From Betaproteobacteria bacterium SCN1 (GTDB taxonomy: Bacteria; Pseudomonadota; Gammaproteobacteria; Burkholderiales; Thiobacillaceae), in NCBI GenBank assembly GCA_008923315.1, contig WBSF01000009.1:186001-250000 (forward strand): a DNA stretch of 64,000 nucleotides, read 5' to 3'. Shown in pieces: positions 52,577-63,815 of this stretch. The notes beneath the pieces were generated by a model, which was given only the letters and a program-made list of their open reading frames with translations, did no database searches and was not told the origin of the DNA. Position numbers and translations under genes: made by a program. Every line of letters starts with the position of its first letter. The stretch's first letter is position 1.

Positions 52577-53617
52577 CTATTCCGGCACAGCGTAAGGGAA
52601 GGGTTTGAGCGTCAGTACGGCGCCGTCGGGACGGCCGAGCCGTAGCGTCTGGCTGCGAGCGCTCTCGACCTGGGCGACCGCCAGCAGATCGTAGCCGCCG
52701 GCTGGCGCGGGCGCGGCGTTGACTACGGTGCCGCTCGCTTGCTCGCCGAGGTCGGCGCTGTAGAGGCTGTCGCCGGGCGCGGCCGGGGCGTCGGTATGGG
52801 CGAGTACCATGCGGCGTTTCAGCTTGCCCAGATACTGGCTGCGCGCGACGATTTCCTGTCCCGGATAGCAGCCTTTCTGAAAGCTCACGCCGCCCAGCGC
52901 TTCGTAGTTCACCATCTGCGGCACGAACTGTTCCTGCGTGGCGGCAACGATCATCGGGATGCCCGCAGACAGCCGCAGCCAGTCCCAGACCGGCGCGCCA
53001 ACCGGGGTGGCCGATGCCCGCAGCGTCTGCCAGACGCGTGCGGCATGCTCGGGCCGGATGGCCAGCACAAACTTGTCCGTGCCGGTGCGGATCACGCGGC
53101 CGGCCTCGCTGGCGATACTGCGCATCGGCGCGTCTGGCAGTGCGCCCAGGGCGGCTGATACCGCATCGAGGGCGGCCGGACCGGCTACCACCAGCCGCAC
53201 GCGTTCGTCGCTGGCGTCCCGCCCCCGGGTTTTGGCGCGCATCACGAACATCGACAGCCGCTTGAGCACGCTGGGGAGAATGTCGCCGGACAACTGCAGA
53301 CAGGTGTCCGCGTCGTCGCGCCACATCAGGAAATTGCCGAGCAGCCGGCCCTTGGGGCTGCAGTAGCCGTTCCATTGCGCATCCTCAGCGTGCAGGGCAC
53401 GCACGTCGTTGGTCAGCTGCCCTTGCAGGAAACTGGCGGTATCCTCGCCGCTGAAGGCGATCACACCGAGCTGCGACAGATCGGCCATGACCGTCCCGGC
53501 CGCTGCGGCGGCACGCTCGGCAGCCGGGTCGCCATAATCCTGAACGGCGCCGTCCTGCAGACGGGCGCCCTGATTTTCGAGAAAGGTTTTCCAGGCTTCG
53601 GTCACGATGCGGTCCAA
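52577..53617 (-). CDS. ygfZ: Tetrahydrofolate-binding protein YgfZ
   Basis: The protein has up to 346 residues from TTG at 53617; a GTG at 53605 gives a more typical N-terminus (VTEAWKTFLENQGARL). The glycine-cleavage-T-like fold carries the family motif KGCYPGQEI with its essential cysteine. It supports Fe-S cluster enzymes such as MiaB together with folate. Its neighbours are DUF4936 downstream and a divergent YgfX-like gene upstream. Confidence 0.93.
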   Translation of the reverse strand: MDRIVTEAWKTFLENQGARLQDGAVQDYGDPAAERAAAAAGTVMADLSQLGVIAFSGEDTASFLQGQLTNDVRALHAEDAQWNGYCSPKGRLLGNFLMWRDDADTCLQLSGDILPSVLKRLSMFVMRAKTRGRDASDERVRLVVAGPAALDAVSAALGALPDAPMRSIASEAGRVIRTGTDKFVLAIRPEHAARVWQTLRASATPVGAPVWDWLRLSAGIPMIVAATQEQFVPQMVNYEALGGVSFQKGCYPGQEIVARSQYLGKLKRRMVLAHTDAPAAPGDSLYSADLGEQASGTVVNAAPAPAGGYDLLAVAQVESARSQTLRLGRPDGAVLTLKPFPYAVPE

Positions 53618-53650
53618 TCGGAAATTTTCAATGGAAAAGTGTACACGCTG

Positions 53651-54082
53651 ATGCGTCCGCTGGCGCTCAAACCCTCACGCAGACTGGGGGTGTGGATGAT
53701 CGCGCTGACCGGGCTGGCGGAGCTGGCCATCGCGCGTGCCGATCTGCCGCCGGGTGTGCAGGCCGCGCTGGGCGCGATGGTGCTGGCACTGGCGATACGG
53801 GGCTGGCGGCGTGCCGCCCGGCTGCCCGTGCTGGCGCTGGGACGCGACGGCCGTCTGCATGGGGAAGACGGCGTAGGAACCTGGCAGGTCCTCGACGTGG
53901 CGGCCGACAGCTTCGTGTCCCCGGCCCTGATCGTCCTGCGCTACGGTGGAAAAGGTGGCGAGATACGCACGCTGACCCTGCTGCCGGACAGCGCGCCCGC
54001 CGACGATTTGCGGCGGCTCAGGACGGCGCTTCGCTGGGCGCGCCGCACACGCTCGGACACATCGTCCCCGGACGCGGGTTGA
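53651..54082 (+). CDS. YgfX-like small membrane protein
   Basis: The ATG at 53651 gives 143 residues; earlier starts are open. Two hydrophobic segments (about 14-28 and 36-48, [15 protein letters not shown]) are followed by a cytosolic beta-rich part ([20 protein letters not shown]). The YgfX/CptA layout and a position divergent from ygfZ support the name only moderately. Its last 65 bases overlap the end of nadB on the other strand. Confidence 0.72.
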   Translation: MRPLALKPSRRLGVWMIALTGLAELAIARADLPPGVQAALGAMVLALAIRGWRRAARLPVLALGRDGRLHGEDGVGTWQVLDVAADSFVSPALIVLRYGGKGGEIRTLTLLPDSAPADDLRRLRTALRWARRTRSDTSSPDAG

Positions 54083-55646
54083 GCACGGTGTTGCCGGCGA
54101 TCGGCAGGGTGTCGGGGTAGTCGCGGCTGTAGTGCAGACCACGGCTTTCCTGCCGAAGCTGGGCCGAGCGGATGATGAGGTCGGCGGTCTGGACGAGGTT
54201 GCGCAGCTCGATCAGATCGTTGCTGACGCGGAAATTACGGTAGAACTCGTCGATCTCGGCGCGCAGCAGGCGCACCCGGTGCGAAGCGCGCGCCAGCCGT
54301 TTGTTGGTACGCACGATGCCGACGTAGTCCCACATAAAGCGCCGCAGCTCGTCCCAGTTGTGCGAGATCACCACTTCCTCGTCGGGATCGGTCACGCGCG
54401 AGGCATCCCAGGCCGGCAGGTCGAACGAAGGGGCGGGCGGCGTGGCAAGAATATCGGCGGCGGCGGCATGGCCGAACACCAGGCATTCGAGCAGGGAATT
54501 CGAGGCCAGCCGGTTGGCGCCGTGCAGACCGGTGAAGGTGACTTCGCCTACTGCGTGCAGGTTGCAAAGGTCGGTGCGTGCGTGGAGGTCGGTGACGACG
54601 CCGCCGCAGGTGTAGTGCGCGGCGGGCACTACCGGGATCGGTTCGCGGGTGATGTCGATCCCCAGTTCCAGACAGCGTTTGTAGATGGTCGGAAAATGCT
54701 CGCGCACGAATTCGGCGGGCTTGTGGCTGATGTCGAGGAAGACGCAGTCGAGCCCGCGCTTTTTCATCTCGAAGTCGATTGCGCGTGCCACCACGTCGCG
54801 GGGGGCGAGTTCGGCCCGTTCGTCGTGCAACTGCATGAAACGCGAACCGTCCGGCAGCAGCAGATGACCGCCTTCGCCGCGCACCGCCTCGGTGATGAGG
54901 AAGGATTTTGCATGCGGGTGGTACAGACAGGTCGGATGGAACTGGACGAATTCCAGGTTGGCCACCCGGCAGCCGGCGCGCCAGGCCATCGCGATACCGT
55001 CGCCGGTCGAGGTGTCGGGATTGGTCGTGTAGAGATAGACCTTGCCGGCGCCGCCGGTGGCCAGTACGGTGTGGCCGGCGGCGAAGGTCTCGACCTCGCC
55101 GGTCCCCTTGTTGAGCGCATAGGCGCCGTGGATCTGCCGGTCCTGCCCGCCGACGCGCTTGCCGGTGATCAGGTCGATGGCGACGTGCTGCTCGAAGGTC
55201 TCGATGTTGGGGTGGGCGCGGACCTTGTCCAGCAGGCTGGTCTGGACGGCGTGGCCGGTGGCGTCGGCGGCGTGCACCACGCGCCGTTTCGAATGGCCGC
55301 CCTCGCGCGCGAGGTGCAGGCCGCCGGGCGCCTGCGGATCGGGGGTGAAGGCCACGCCGTTGGCGGTCAGCCAGGCGATCATGTCACGGGCCTGGCCGGC
55401 GACCAGACGGGTGACGGCAACGTCGCACAGGCCGGTGCCGGCCACCAGGGTGTCGTGCACGTGTGCCTCGACCGAGTCGCCATTATCCACCGCGGCGGCG
55501 ATGCCACCCTGTGCCCAGTCGCTGGCGCCGTCGGTCATGCGGCGCTTGGTCACAATGGCCACGCGACGCTGATCGGCGAGCCTGAGCGCGGTGGTCAGCG
55601 CGGCCAGGCCGCTGCCGAGAATGAGGACGTCGTGGTTGTGCTGCAT
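54018..55646 (-). CDS. nadB: L-aspartate oxidase
   Basis: The start at 55646 ([21 protein letters not shown]) gives 542 residues; an upstream start is less likely. The FAD-binding fold, the substrate-pocket [17 protein letters not shown] and [14 protein letters not shown] match NadB. It oxidises aspartate to iminoaspartate for NAD synthesis. It is divergent from rpoE, the usual arrangement in proteobacteria. Confidence 0.96.
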   Translation of the reverse strand: MQHNHDVLILGSGLAALTTALRLADQRRVAIVTKRRMTDGASDWAQGGIAAAVDNGDSVEAHVHDTLVAGTGLCDVAVTRLVAGQARDMIAWLTANGVAFTPDPQAPGGLHLAREGGHSKRRVVHAADATGHAVQTSLLDKVRAHPNIETFEQHVAIDLITGKRVGGQDRQIHGAYALNKGTGEVETFAAGHTVLATGGAGKVYLYTTNPDTSTGDGIAMAWRAGCRVANLEFVQFHPTCLYHPHAKSFLITEAVRGEGGHLLLPDGSRFMQLHDERAELAPRDVVARAIDFEMKKRGLDCVFLDISHKPAEFVREHFPTIYKRCLELGIDITREPIPVVPAAHYTCGGVVTDLHARTDLCNLHAVGEVTFTGLHGANRLASNSLLECLVFGHAAAADILATPPAPSFDLPAWDASRVTDPDEEVVISHNWDELRRFMWDYVGIVRTNKRLARASHRVRLLRAEIDEFYRNFRVSNDLIELRNLVQTADLIIRSAQLRQESRGLHYSRDYPDTLPIAGNTVLNPRPGTMCPSVCGAPSEAPS

Positions 55647-55739
55647 GATGGGAGCCGGTGACGGATGATAGCAGGCTTGCACCGTCCGGGAATATGGCCG
55701 GATGCATGGACAGGCGGGCGGAAAACCCTTGTCCGGTTT

Positions 55740-55766
55740 GAACTTTTTTACCGTCTCCGCCTCTCA
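55740..55766 (+). promoter_or_regulatory. Sigma-E type promoter of the rpoE operon
   Basis: GAACTT (55740-55745), a 16-base spacer, and TCTCA (55762-55766) match the sigma-E consensus GAACTT-N16-TCTGA. It is 58 bases before the rpoE start and implies autoregulation. Confidence 0.8.
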
Positions 55767-55823
55767 TGGGCGGAAGATGCGGTCGCGTATACTTTCGCCA
55801 CTAACAACAAGCAGCAGGGAGAT

Positions 55824-56420
55824 ATGTCGGACCGCGAACTGGATCAGGTGCTGGTCGAACGCGCTCAGAAGGGCGACAAGCGCGCCTTCGAGCTGCTGGT
55901 GAGCAAGTATCACCGCAAGCTCGGCCGGCTGCTGTCGCGCATGGTGCGCGACGCGGCCGAAGTGGAAGACATCACGCAGGAAGCCTTCATCAAGGCCTAC
56001 CGGGCATTGCCGGGTTTCCGTGGCGAGAGTGCGTTCTACACCTGGCTGTACCGGATCGCGGTCAATACGGCGAAGAACTATCTGGTCGCGCACAAGCGCC
56101 AGCCGGTTTCCTCCGACGTATTGGCCGAGGACGCGGAGAATTTCGAGGACGGCGACCTGCTGCGCGATATCGCGACGCCGGACGCGGAACTCCAGACCAA
56201 GCAGATCGCCAAAGCGGTGAACGAGGCCGTGGAAGCGTTGCCCGAGGAATTGAGAACGGCCATCACCTTGCGCGAAATCGAAGGCATGAGTTACGAGGAA
56301 ATCGCGCAGATGATGACTTGCCCGATCGGTACCGTGCGTTCCCGGATTTTTCGTGCACGCGAGGCGATTGCGGAGAAAATACGCCCCATGCTGGGAACGA
56401 GTCAGGATAAAAGGTGGTAA
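55824..56420 (+). CDS. rpoE: RNA polymerase sigma factor RpoE (sigma-E/AlgU)
   Basis: The start at 55824 ([19 protein letters not shown]) gives 198 residues. Region 2 is [18 protein letters not shown] and region 4 is [20 protein letters not shown]. It directs the envelope-stress response and is held by RseA at the membrane. An open frame continues upstream, but the sigma-E promoter lies inside it. The following genes are its regulators and a target protease. Confidence 0.96.
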   Translation: MSDRELDQVLVERAQKGDKRAFELLVSKYHRKLGRLLSRMVRDAAEVEDITQEAFIKAYRALPGFRGESAFYTWLYRIAVNTAKNYLVAHKRQPVSSDVLAEDAENFEDGDLLRDIATPDAELQTKQIAKAVNEAVEALPEELRTAITLREIEGMSYEEIAQMMTCPIGTVRSRIFRAREAIAEKIRPMLGTSQDKRW

Positions 56421-56422
56421 AC

Positions 56423-56965
56423 ATGTCAGCACTTCGCAAACCCGATCACGCCGCCCTTGTCGAACCTGACAGCCTGTCGGCGCTGTCGGCCACGCTCGAC
56501 GGGGAAACGGCCCATGCCGAAACGGAGGCTTGCCTGGCCGCGCTCCGGCAGGACGACGGTCTCCGGCGCGACTGGGCCGATTACCACATGATCGGCGATC
56601 TGATGCGGGGGGTGGCGCCTTCGCCCGACATGCCCGATTTCATGAGCCGTTTTTCGGCGAAACTTGCCGACGAACCGACCATACTCGCCCCGCGGCGTAG
56701 CGTCTGGCCGCAACGTATCGCAGTCGCTTCCTTCGCGTCGCTGGCGGTGTGGGGAGCGGTCACCCTGAAGGGCATGCTGACGGAGGAAGCGGGCGGTATT
56801 CCTCTGGCGCAAGGGCCGGCCACGCAGGAGGTCGCCCTGGCGTCGGACGAACCGGCGAAGGAGGCCCGCCTGGCGCCCTATCTCGTCGCCCATCAGGAAT
56901 TCGCACCGATGGCGGTGGCTTCGCCCTACCAGCGCGCCGTCGCCGTGGCGGTGGAGCCGCGCTGA
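56423..56965 (+). CDS. rseA: Anti-sigma-E factor RseA
   Basis: The start at 56423 gives 180 residues; a GTG three codons earlier is possible. The cytoplasmic N-terminal domain ([33 protein letters not shown]) binds sigma-E. A single membrane helix lies at about 97-115 and a short periplasmic tail follows. It overlaps mucB by one base. Confidence 0.92.
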   Translation: MSALRKPDHAALVEPDSLSALSATLDGETAHAETEACLAALRQDDGLRRDWADYHMIGDLMRGVAPSPDMPDFMSRFSAKLADEPTILAPRRSVWPQRIAVASFASLAVWGAVTLKGMLTEEAGGIPLAQGPATQEVALASDEPAKEARLAPYLVAHQEFAPMAVASPYQRAVAVAVEPR

Positions 56966-57921
56966 TGCCGCTGGGCACGCTGCGGCAGTCGGGCTGGCGG
57001 ATTTTCCTGCTGGCGGGTCTGTTGCTGACGGCTGGGGGTGCCCATGCCGATGCTGCACTCGACTGGCTGAACCGGGCTGCGGATGCGGCCAAACGGCTCA
57101 ATTACAGCGGCGTCTACGTTTACCACCACGGCGAGCATATCGAGGTGATGCGCGTCCAGCATCGTGCCGATGCGCGTGGCGAGCAGGAGCGGGTCGAAGT
57201 GCTCGACGGTACGCCGCGCCAGTTTCTGCGGATCAACAACGACGTCTACTGCCATCTGCCCGACGGCCGCCACGTCCGGCTCGAGCGCAATGCGCCCCGC
57301 CGCTTCTTCCCGGCACAGCTGCCGGATCAGCCGGCCGATCTGCTGGCGTTCTACGAGGCGAAACTGGGCGGTACCGAGCGCGTTGCCGGCCGACAGTGCC
57401 AGGTCGTCATCCTGCAGCCGCGCGACGGCTATCGCTACGCATTCAATCTCTGGATCGACAAGCAGAGCGGTCTGCCGCTCAAATCGCGGATCGTCAACGA
57501 GAACGGCGGCGTGGTGTCCATGTTCGTCTTCTCCGAACTCCAGATTGGCAAACCGCCCGAAGATCGTGCATTTGCCAACGACATGGCAGGCAAACGCATC
57601 CTCAGCGCCAGTCTCGACAAGCCGGCTGCCGTCGCCTGGAACGTCCGGCCGCCGCCGGGCTATGTGCGCGTGCAGGAGGCAGTGCGCGTGCTGCCGGGCA
57701 AGAAGGCGCCGGTGACGCATCTGGTCTTTTCGGACGGCCTGAGCGTTCTGTCGCTGTTCGTCGAGCCCACCGATCCGCAGGCGCAAAGCCTGCGCGGCCT
57801 GTCTGCCGAAGGCGCGATCGGCATTTATGCGAGGGACGTCGACGGCTATACGGTGACCACGCTCGGCGAAGTCCCGAACGCAGCCCTGATCGAGACCGGC
57901 AATTCGGTCGGCAGGAAATAA
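56965..57921 (+). CDS. mucB: Sigma-E regulatory protein MucB/RseB
   Basis: The start at 56965 gives 318 residues. A signal peptide ends near GGAHADAAL (about residue 29). The mature periplasmic protein has the LolA-like N-terminal domain (NYSGVYVYHHG, GTPRQFLRINNDVYC) and a smaller C-terminal domain. RseB binds RseA and shields it from DegS cleavage until lipid or LPS signals displace it. Confidence 0.94.
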   Translation: MPLGTLRQSGWRIFLLAGLLLTAGGAHADAALDWLNRAADAAKRLNYSGVYVYHHGEHIEVMRVQHRADARGEQERVEVLDGTPRQFLRINNDVYCHLPDGRHVRLERNAPRRFFPAQLPDQPADLLAFYEAKLGGTERVAGRQCQVVILQPRDGYRYAFNLWIDKQSGLPLKSRIVNENGGVVSMFVFSELQIGKPPEDRAFANDMAGKRILSASLDKPAAVAWNVRPPPGYVRVQEAVRVLPGKKAPVTHLVFSDGLSVLSLFVEPTDPQAQSLRGLSAEGAIGIYARDVDGYTVTTLGEVPNAALIETGNSVGRK

Positions 57922-57931
57922 CCGCACACCC

Positions 57932-58372
57932 ATGCTGGAGCAGACTGCCGAAGTCGTCGCCGTCGTGCCGGGCGGTGCGCGCGTGCAGGCGGTCGAATCG
58001 TCCGGCTGCGGCACCTGCGGCGGGCATGGATGCTCGACGCGGCGTATCGCCGAGCTGTTCCGCCGTACGCCGCAGGGTTTTCTGGTCGACAGCAGCCTGC
58101 CGCTGACTCCGGGTGATCGGGTGATCGTCGGAATCGAAGAAGGCCGCGTGCTGTTCGGTGCGATCCGGGCCTACGGACTGCCTTTGCTGGCGATGCTTGG
58201 TGGCGCGTTGCTGATGGCGGCTTTCATGCCGGGCGATGGCCCTGCGGTGGCGGGGCTGCTCGTCGGCGGGGTGGCCGGGTGGGCGCTTGGCCGCAGCGGT
58301 CGGGCCGAACGTCCACGCGTGCTGCGGCATGAAAACGACACGGTCTCCATTCGGCTCAAACCCTACGTATGA
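57932..58372 (+). CDS. rseC: SoxR-reducing system protein RseC
   Basis: The 146-residue protein has a cysteine cluster C26-x2-C29-x4-C34 (SSGCGTCGGHGCSTRR) near the N-terminus. Two membrane helices follow at about 78-95 and 100-118. The cysteines may hold an Fe-S cluster. RseC is a regular fourth member of rpoE operons and is also linked to SoxR reduction. Confidence 0.93.
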   Translation: MLEQTAEVVAVVPGGARVQAVESSGCGTCGGHGCSTRRIAELFRRTPQGFLVDSSLPLTPGDRVIVGIEEGRVLFGAIRAYGLPLLAMLGGALLMAAFMPGDGPAVAGLLVGGVAGWALGRSGRAERPRVLRHENDTVSIRLKPYV

Positions 58373-58388
58373 GGAAAGGACGGCAATC

Positions 58389-59783
58389 ATGATAAGAGCG
58401 GCATTTGCGGGGCTCGCACTGGCGGCGACGCTGTCGACGCCGGCACTGGCCAAGGATGTGATGGATGTGGCGGATCTGGTCGAGAAGCAGGGGCCGGCCG
58501 TGGTCAACATCAGCACGACCAAGCTGGTGAAGCGCGGCCCCGAGGGGCTGCCCTTTGCGCTGCCCGACGACGAGGACATGCAGGAATTCTTCCGCCGCTT
58601 CTTCCCGGGCGGCGTGCCCGGCGGTCAGGGCGGCCCGATGCAGGAAATCCCGACACGCGGCGCGGGGTCGGGATTCATCGTCAGCAGCGACGGCTACATC
58701 CTGACCAATGCACACGTTGTCCGCAACGCCGACGAGGTTGTCGTCAAGCTGATCGACAAGCGCAAGTTCACCGCCAAGGTCGTCGGCGCCGATGCGCGGA
58801 CCGATGTGGCGGTCATCAAGATCACGGCGAACAACCTGCCGATCGTGAAGCTGGGCGACCCCGCCCGCCTGCGCGTGGGCGAAGCCGTCGCGGCGATCGG
58901 CTCGCCCTTCGGCTTCGAGAATTCGGTGACGGCGGGCATCGTCTCGGCGAAGGGCCGTTCGCTGCCGTCCGAAAATTATGTGCCTTACATCCAGACCGAC
59001 GTACCGATCAATCCCGGCAATTCGGGCGGGCCGCTGTTCAACATGAAAGGCGAAGTGGTCGGGATCAATTCCCAGATTTACAGCCGCAGCGGCGGTTACC
59101 AGGGCGTCTCGTTCGCGATCCCGATCGACGTGGCCATGGAAGTCGTCGATCAGCTCAAGAGCGGCGGCAAGGTGTCGCGCGGCTGGCTGGGCGTGGTGAT
59201 CCAGGAAGTCACGGCCGACCTGGCCGACTCCTTCGGGCTCGACCGGCCGCGAGGTGCGCTGGTAGCCCAGGTGCAGCCCGACACGCCCGCGGCCAGGGCC
59301 GGCATCCAGGCGGCCGACGTCATTCTGGAATTCAACGGCCGGCCGGTCGAGAATTCCGGCGATCTGCCCCGTATCGTCGGCATGACCAAGCCGGGCAGCC
59401 AGGTGCCGATGACCGTATGGCGCAAGGGCAAGACGCAGCGATTGAATGTGACGGTGGCCGAACTGCCGAGCGAAGCCGCCCAGAGCGAGCGCGGCAGCCG
59501 GACGTTCTCGCGGGGCGGGCTGGCGCTGTCCGAGCTCAATGCCGAGCAGAAGCGGGCGCTCGGACTCGATTACGGCCTGCTGGTCGAGGATGCCAACGGC
59601 GACGCGGCGCGCGCCGGCATCCAGACCGGCGACGTGATCCTGGCGGTCAACAACGCCAAGGTCACTACGGTCGATGCCTTTCGCAAAAGCATCGCCGCGG
59701 TACCTGCCGGCAAAAGCGTTGCGATCTTGGTGCGCCGGGGCGACGGTTCGCTGTACGTGCCGCTGAAAATTTCCGGTGACTAG
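58389..59783 (+). CDS. degP: Do-family periplasmic serine protease DegP/MucD
   Basis: The start at 58389 gives 464 residues. A signal peptide ends near TPALAKD (residue 21). The catalytic triad is H109 (TNAHVV), D139 (DVAVIK) and S212 (GNSGGPL), and two PDZ domains follow (about 265-350 and 375-460). It degrades or refolds misfolded envelope proteins and is a sigma-E target. The glutaredoxin-like gene begins inside its last codons. Confidence 0.96.
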   Translation: MIRAAFAGLALAATLSTPALAKDVMDVADLVEKQGPAVVNISTTKLVKRGPEGLPFALPDDEDMQEFFRRFFPGGVPGGQGGPMQEIPTRGAGSGFIVSSDGYILTNAHVVRNADEVVVKLIDKRKFTAKVVGADARTDVAVIKITANNLPIVKLGDPARLRVGEAVAAIGSPFGFENSVTAGIVSAKGRSLPSENYVPYIQTDVPINPGNSGGPLFNMKGEVVGINSQIYSRSGGYQGVSFAIPIDVAMEVVDQLKSGGKVSRGWLGVVIQEVTADLADSFGLDRPRGALVAQVQPDTPAARAGIQAADVILEFNGRPVENSGDLPRIVGMTKPGSQVPMTVWRKGKTQRLNVTVAELPSEAAQSERGSRTFSRGGLALSELNAEQKRALGLDYGLLVEDANGDAARAGIQTGDVILAVNNAKVTTVDAFRKSIAAVPAGKSVAILVRRGDGSLYVPLKISGD

Positions 59784-60021
59784 GACGCTCATCCTGTATA
59801 CGCGGGCGGGTTGTCCGTTGTGCGAGGAAATGGCAGCGGCGGCCGAGGGGCTGCTTGCCGGACACGCGGTCGGCATTGCTACCGTCGATGTCGATGCCGA
59901 CCCGGTGCTCAAGGCCCGCTATGGCTGGGACGTGCCCCTGCTGTTCGATGGCGGGACCGAACTGGGCCGGCATCGCCTCGACCCCGCCGCGATTCGCGCG
60001 TGGCTGGCGGCGCAGGCTTGA
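59776..60021 (+). CDS. Glutaredoxin-family protein (thioredoxin-like, CPLC)
   Basis: The 81-residue protein starts with GTG inside the degP end (eight-base overlap). A compact thioredoxin fold has C13-P-L-C16 (YTRAGCPLCEEM) and the cis-proline VPLLF. It belongs to the DUF836/glutaredoxin-like group often found between degP and lepA in betaproteobacteria. It has no signal peptide, so it is cytosolic. Confidence 0.9.
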   Translation: MTRTLILYTRAGCPLCEEMAAAAEGLLAGHAVGIATVDVDADPVLKARYGWDVPLLFDGGTELGRHRLDPAAIRAWLAAQA

Positions 60022-60058
60022 AATCCGTTAAAATCCGCGCAGTTATCGCATCCCTGAC

Positions 60059-60082
60059 CGGGCACGGAAACGTGCCCGTTTT
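60059..60082 (+). terminator. Hairpin with T-run just before lepA
   Basis: CGGGCACG-GAAA-CGTGCCCG is followed by TTTTG, and the lepA GTG follows four bases later. It has terminator form, but its place at the start codon also suits an attenuator or translational control element. Confidence 0.75.
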
Positions 60083-60085
60083 GTT

Positions 60086-61885
<1,800 letters not shown>

Positions 61886-61903
61886 TCAGATCCGACGCAC
61901 ATC

Positions 61904-62713
61904 ATGAACTTCGCACTCATCCTGTTCATCGCGCTGGCCGTCACCGGCGCCATCTGGCTGCTGGACGCGCTATTGCTCAAACGCCATCGTGACGCGGACG
62001 CCAAGGAACCGATGCTCGTCGAATACGCGAAGAGCTTTTTCCCGGTCATTCTTATCGTGTTCGCGTTGCGTTCCTTCCTGGTCGAGCCGTTCAAGATTCC
62101 GTCCGGTTCGATGATGCCGACGCTGCTGATCGGCGACTTCATCCTGGTCAACAAATATACCTATGGCATCCGTCTGCCGGTGCTCAACAAGAAAATCATT
62201 CCGCTCAACGATCCCCAGCGCGGCGACGTGATGGTGTTCCGCTACCCGGACGATCCGGATCTGGACTACATCAAGCGGGTGATCGGGGTGCCGGGGGATA
62301 CCGTGGAGTACCGGGACAAGCGGCTGACAGTGAACGGCCAGCCGGTTCCGACCAGCCAGAACGGCACCTACAGTTACGTTGGCGGGGGCCTGAGCTACAT
62401 CACGGCGATGGTGTACGACGAAAAGCTCGGCGAGGCCAGCCATGCCATGATGGTCGAGCCGGGCAGACCCTCGGTCGACCCGCGACAGGTCATGCCCTTT
62501 CCCAACCGCGAAAACTGCTCCTACAATGCCGAGGGCGAAGGCTTCGCGTGCAAGGTGCCGGTGGGGCATTACTTCATGATGGGCGACAACCGCGATCAGA
62601 GTAACGACAGCCGTTACTGGGGATTCGTCCCGGACGGGAACATCGTCGGCAAGGCCTTCTTCATCTGGATGAATTTCGACGACTTCGGACGCATCGGCAC
62701 CCCCATTCGTTAA
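61904..62713 (+). CDS. lepB: Signal peptidase I
   Basis: The 269-residue protein has two N-terminal membrane segments (about 3-24 and 45-60). The catalytic Ser69 lies in FKIPSGSMMPTL, the general-base lysine in DYIKRVIGVPGD, and GDNRDQSNDSRYWGFVP near the end. It removes signal peptides from secreted proteins. It lies 18 bases after lepA, the classical pairing. Confidence 0.96.
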   Translation: MNFALILFIALAVTGAIWLLDALLLKRHRDADAKEPMLVEYAKSFFPVILIVFALRSFLVEPFKIPSGSMMPTLLIGDFILVNKYTYGIRLPVLNKKIIPLNDPQRGDVMVFRYPDDPDLDYIKRVIGVPGDTVEYRDKRLTVNGQPVPTSQNGTYSYVGGGLSYITAMVYDEKLGEASHAMMVEPGRPSVDPRQVMPFPNRENCSYNAEGEGFACKVPVGHYFMMGDNRDQSNDSRYWGFVPDGNIVGKAFFIWMNFDDFGRIGTPIR

Positions 62714-62722
62714 GGAGAGATC

Positions 62723-63127
62723 ATGCTTCGCACCCCTGCCCGGTTTTCCCGCCAGCGTGGTTTGACCCTGTTCGGTTTTCTGTTTACCGCCGTCATTCTG
62801 ATCATGCTGGCGATGCTGGCGATGAAGCTCGTGCCGGCCTATATCGAATTTTTCTCGATCAAGAAAATCCTCAATTCGATGGGGCAGGAAAGCGATATCA
62901 AGTCCAAGAGCAATGCGGACCTCCGCTCCGATTTCATGCGGCGCGCCAGTGCAGACTACGTTGACGGCAAGCGGGCCGAGGATTTGCTGATCGAGCGCAA
63001 GTCGGGTATGCCGATCCTGTCGGTCGACTACGAATTCCGCACGCCACTGGTGGCCAACGTCAGCCTCGTGATCGAATTCAAGGCCAGCTCGGATCCCAGC
63101 GCGACCGCTGCTGCCGACATTGAATAA
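62723..63127 (+). CDS. DUF4845 domain protein
   Basis: The 134-residue protein has an N-terminal pilin-like start ([19 protein letters not shown]) forming one membrane helix (about 12-35). A small extracytoplasmic domain follows, with [15 protein letters not shown] at its beginning. DUF4845 is regularly encoded between lepB and rnc in beta- and gammaproteobacteria. Its function is unknown. It overlaps rnc by eight bases. Confidence 0.92.
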   Translation: MLRTPARFSRQRGLTLFGFLFTAVILIMLAMLAMKLVPAYIEFFSIKKILNSMGQESDIKSKSNADLRSDFMRRASADYVDGKRAEDLLIERKSGMPILSVDYEFRTPLVANVSLVIEFKASSDPSATAAADIE

Positions 63128-63815
63128 TCCCCTGCTTTTGCAGCGCCTGGAGCAGGCGCTGGGGCACCGGTTTTCCCGTCCCGACCTGCTCGTGCAGGCG
63201 CTTACCCATCGCAGTCACAGCGCGCTCAATAACGAGCGGCTCGAATTCCTCGGTGATTCGGTGCTCAACTGCTCCGTCGCGCGCGCGCTCTACGATGCAT
63301 TTCCCGATCTGCCCGAGGGCAGCCTGTCGCGCCTGCGCGCCAATCTGGTGCGTCAGGAGACTCTGGCCGAGATTGCCGCCGGTTTGCAGCTGGGCGATGT
63401 GCTGCGCCTGGGCGAAGGCGAGCTCAAGAGCGGAGGATTTCGCCGCCCCTCCATCCTGGCGGATGCCCTGGAATCGCTGTTCGGCGCGGTTTTCCTGGAC
63501 GCCGGTTTCGATGCTGCGCAGCATGCCGTGCGCGGCCTGTTCGATCCACTGATCGCACGCATCGATCCCAAAGCCTCGGGCAAGGATTCGAAGACGCAGT
63601 TGCAGGAAGTACTGCAGTCGCGTCGCCTGCCGCTGCCGGAATACCGGCTGGTCGACGTTCAGGGCGAGGCGCACGATCAGCATTTCGTCGTCGATTGCGT
63701 ACTGTCGCGGCCCACCCTGACCACGCGCGGCACGGGCAAGAGCCGGCGCGCCGCGGAGCAGGCCGCCGCAGGCGGTGCCTGCGAGGCGTTGCAGCAGGCG
63801 GCCGTGCGCAAATGA
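63120..63815 (+). CDS. rnc: Ribonuclease III
   Basis: The 231-residue protein starts with TTG. The signature [13 protein letters not shown] is in the catalytic domain. [15 protein letters not shown] supplies the second metal ligands, and a double-stranded-RNA-binding domain is C-terminal (about 155-228). It processes rRNA and structured mRNA. It overlaps era by four bases. Confidence 0.96.
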   Translation: MNNPLLLQRLEQALGHRFSRPDLLVQALTHRSHSALNNERLEFLGDSVLNCSVARALYDAFPDLPEGSLSRLRANLVRQETLAEIAAGLQLGDVLRLGEGELKSGGFRRPSILADALESLFGAVFLDAGFDAAQHAVRGLFDPLIARIDPKASGKDSKTQLQEVLQSRRLPLPEYRLVDVQGEAHDQHFVVDCVLSRPTLTTRGTGKSRRAAEQAAAGGACEALQQAAVRK

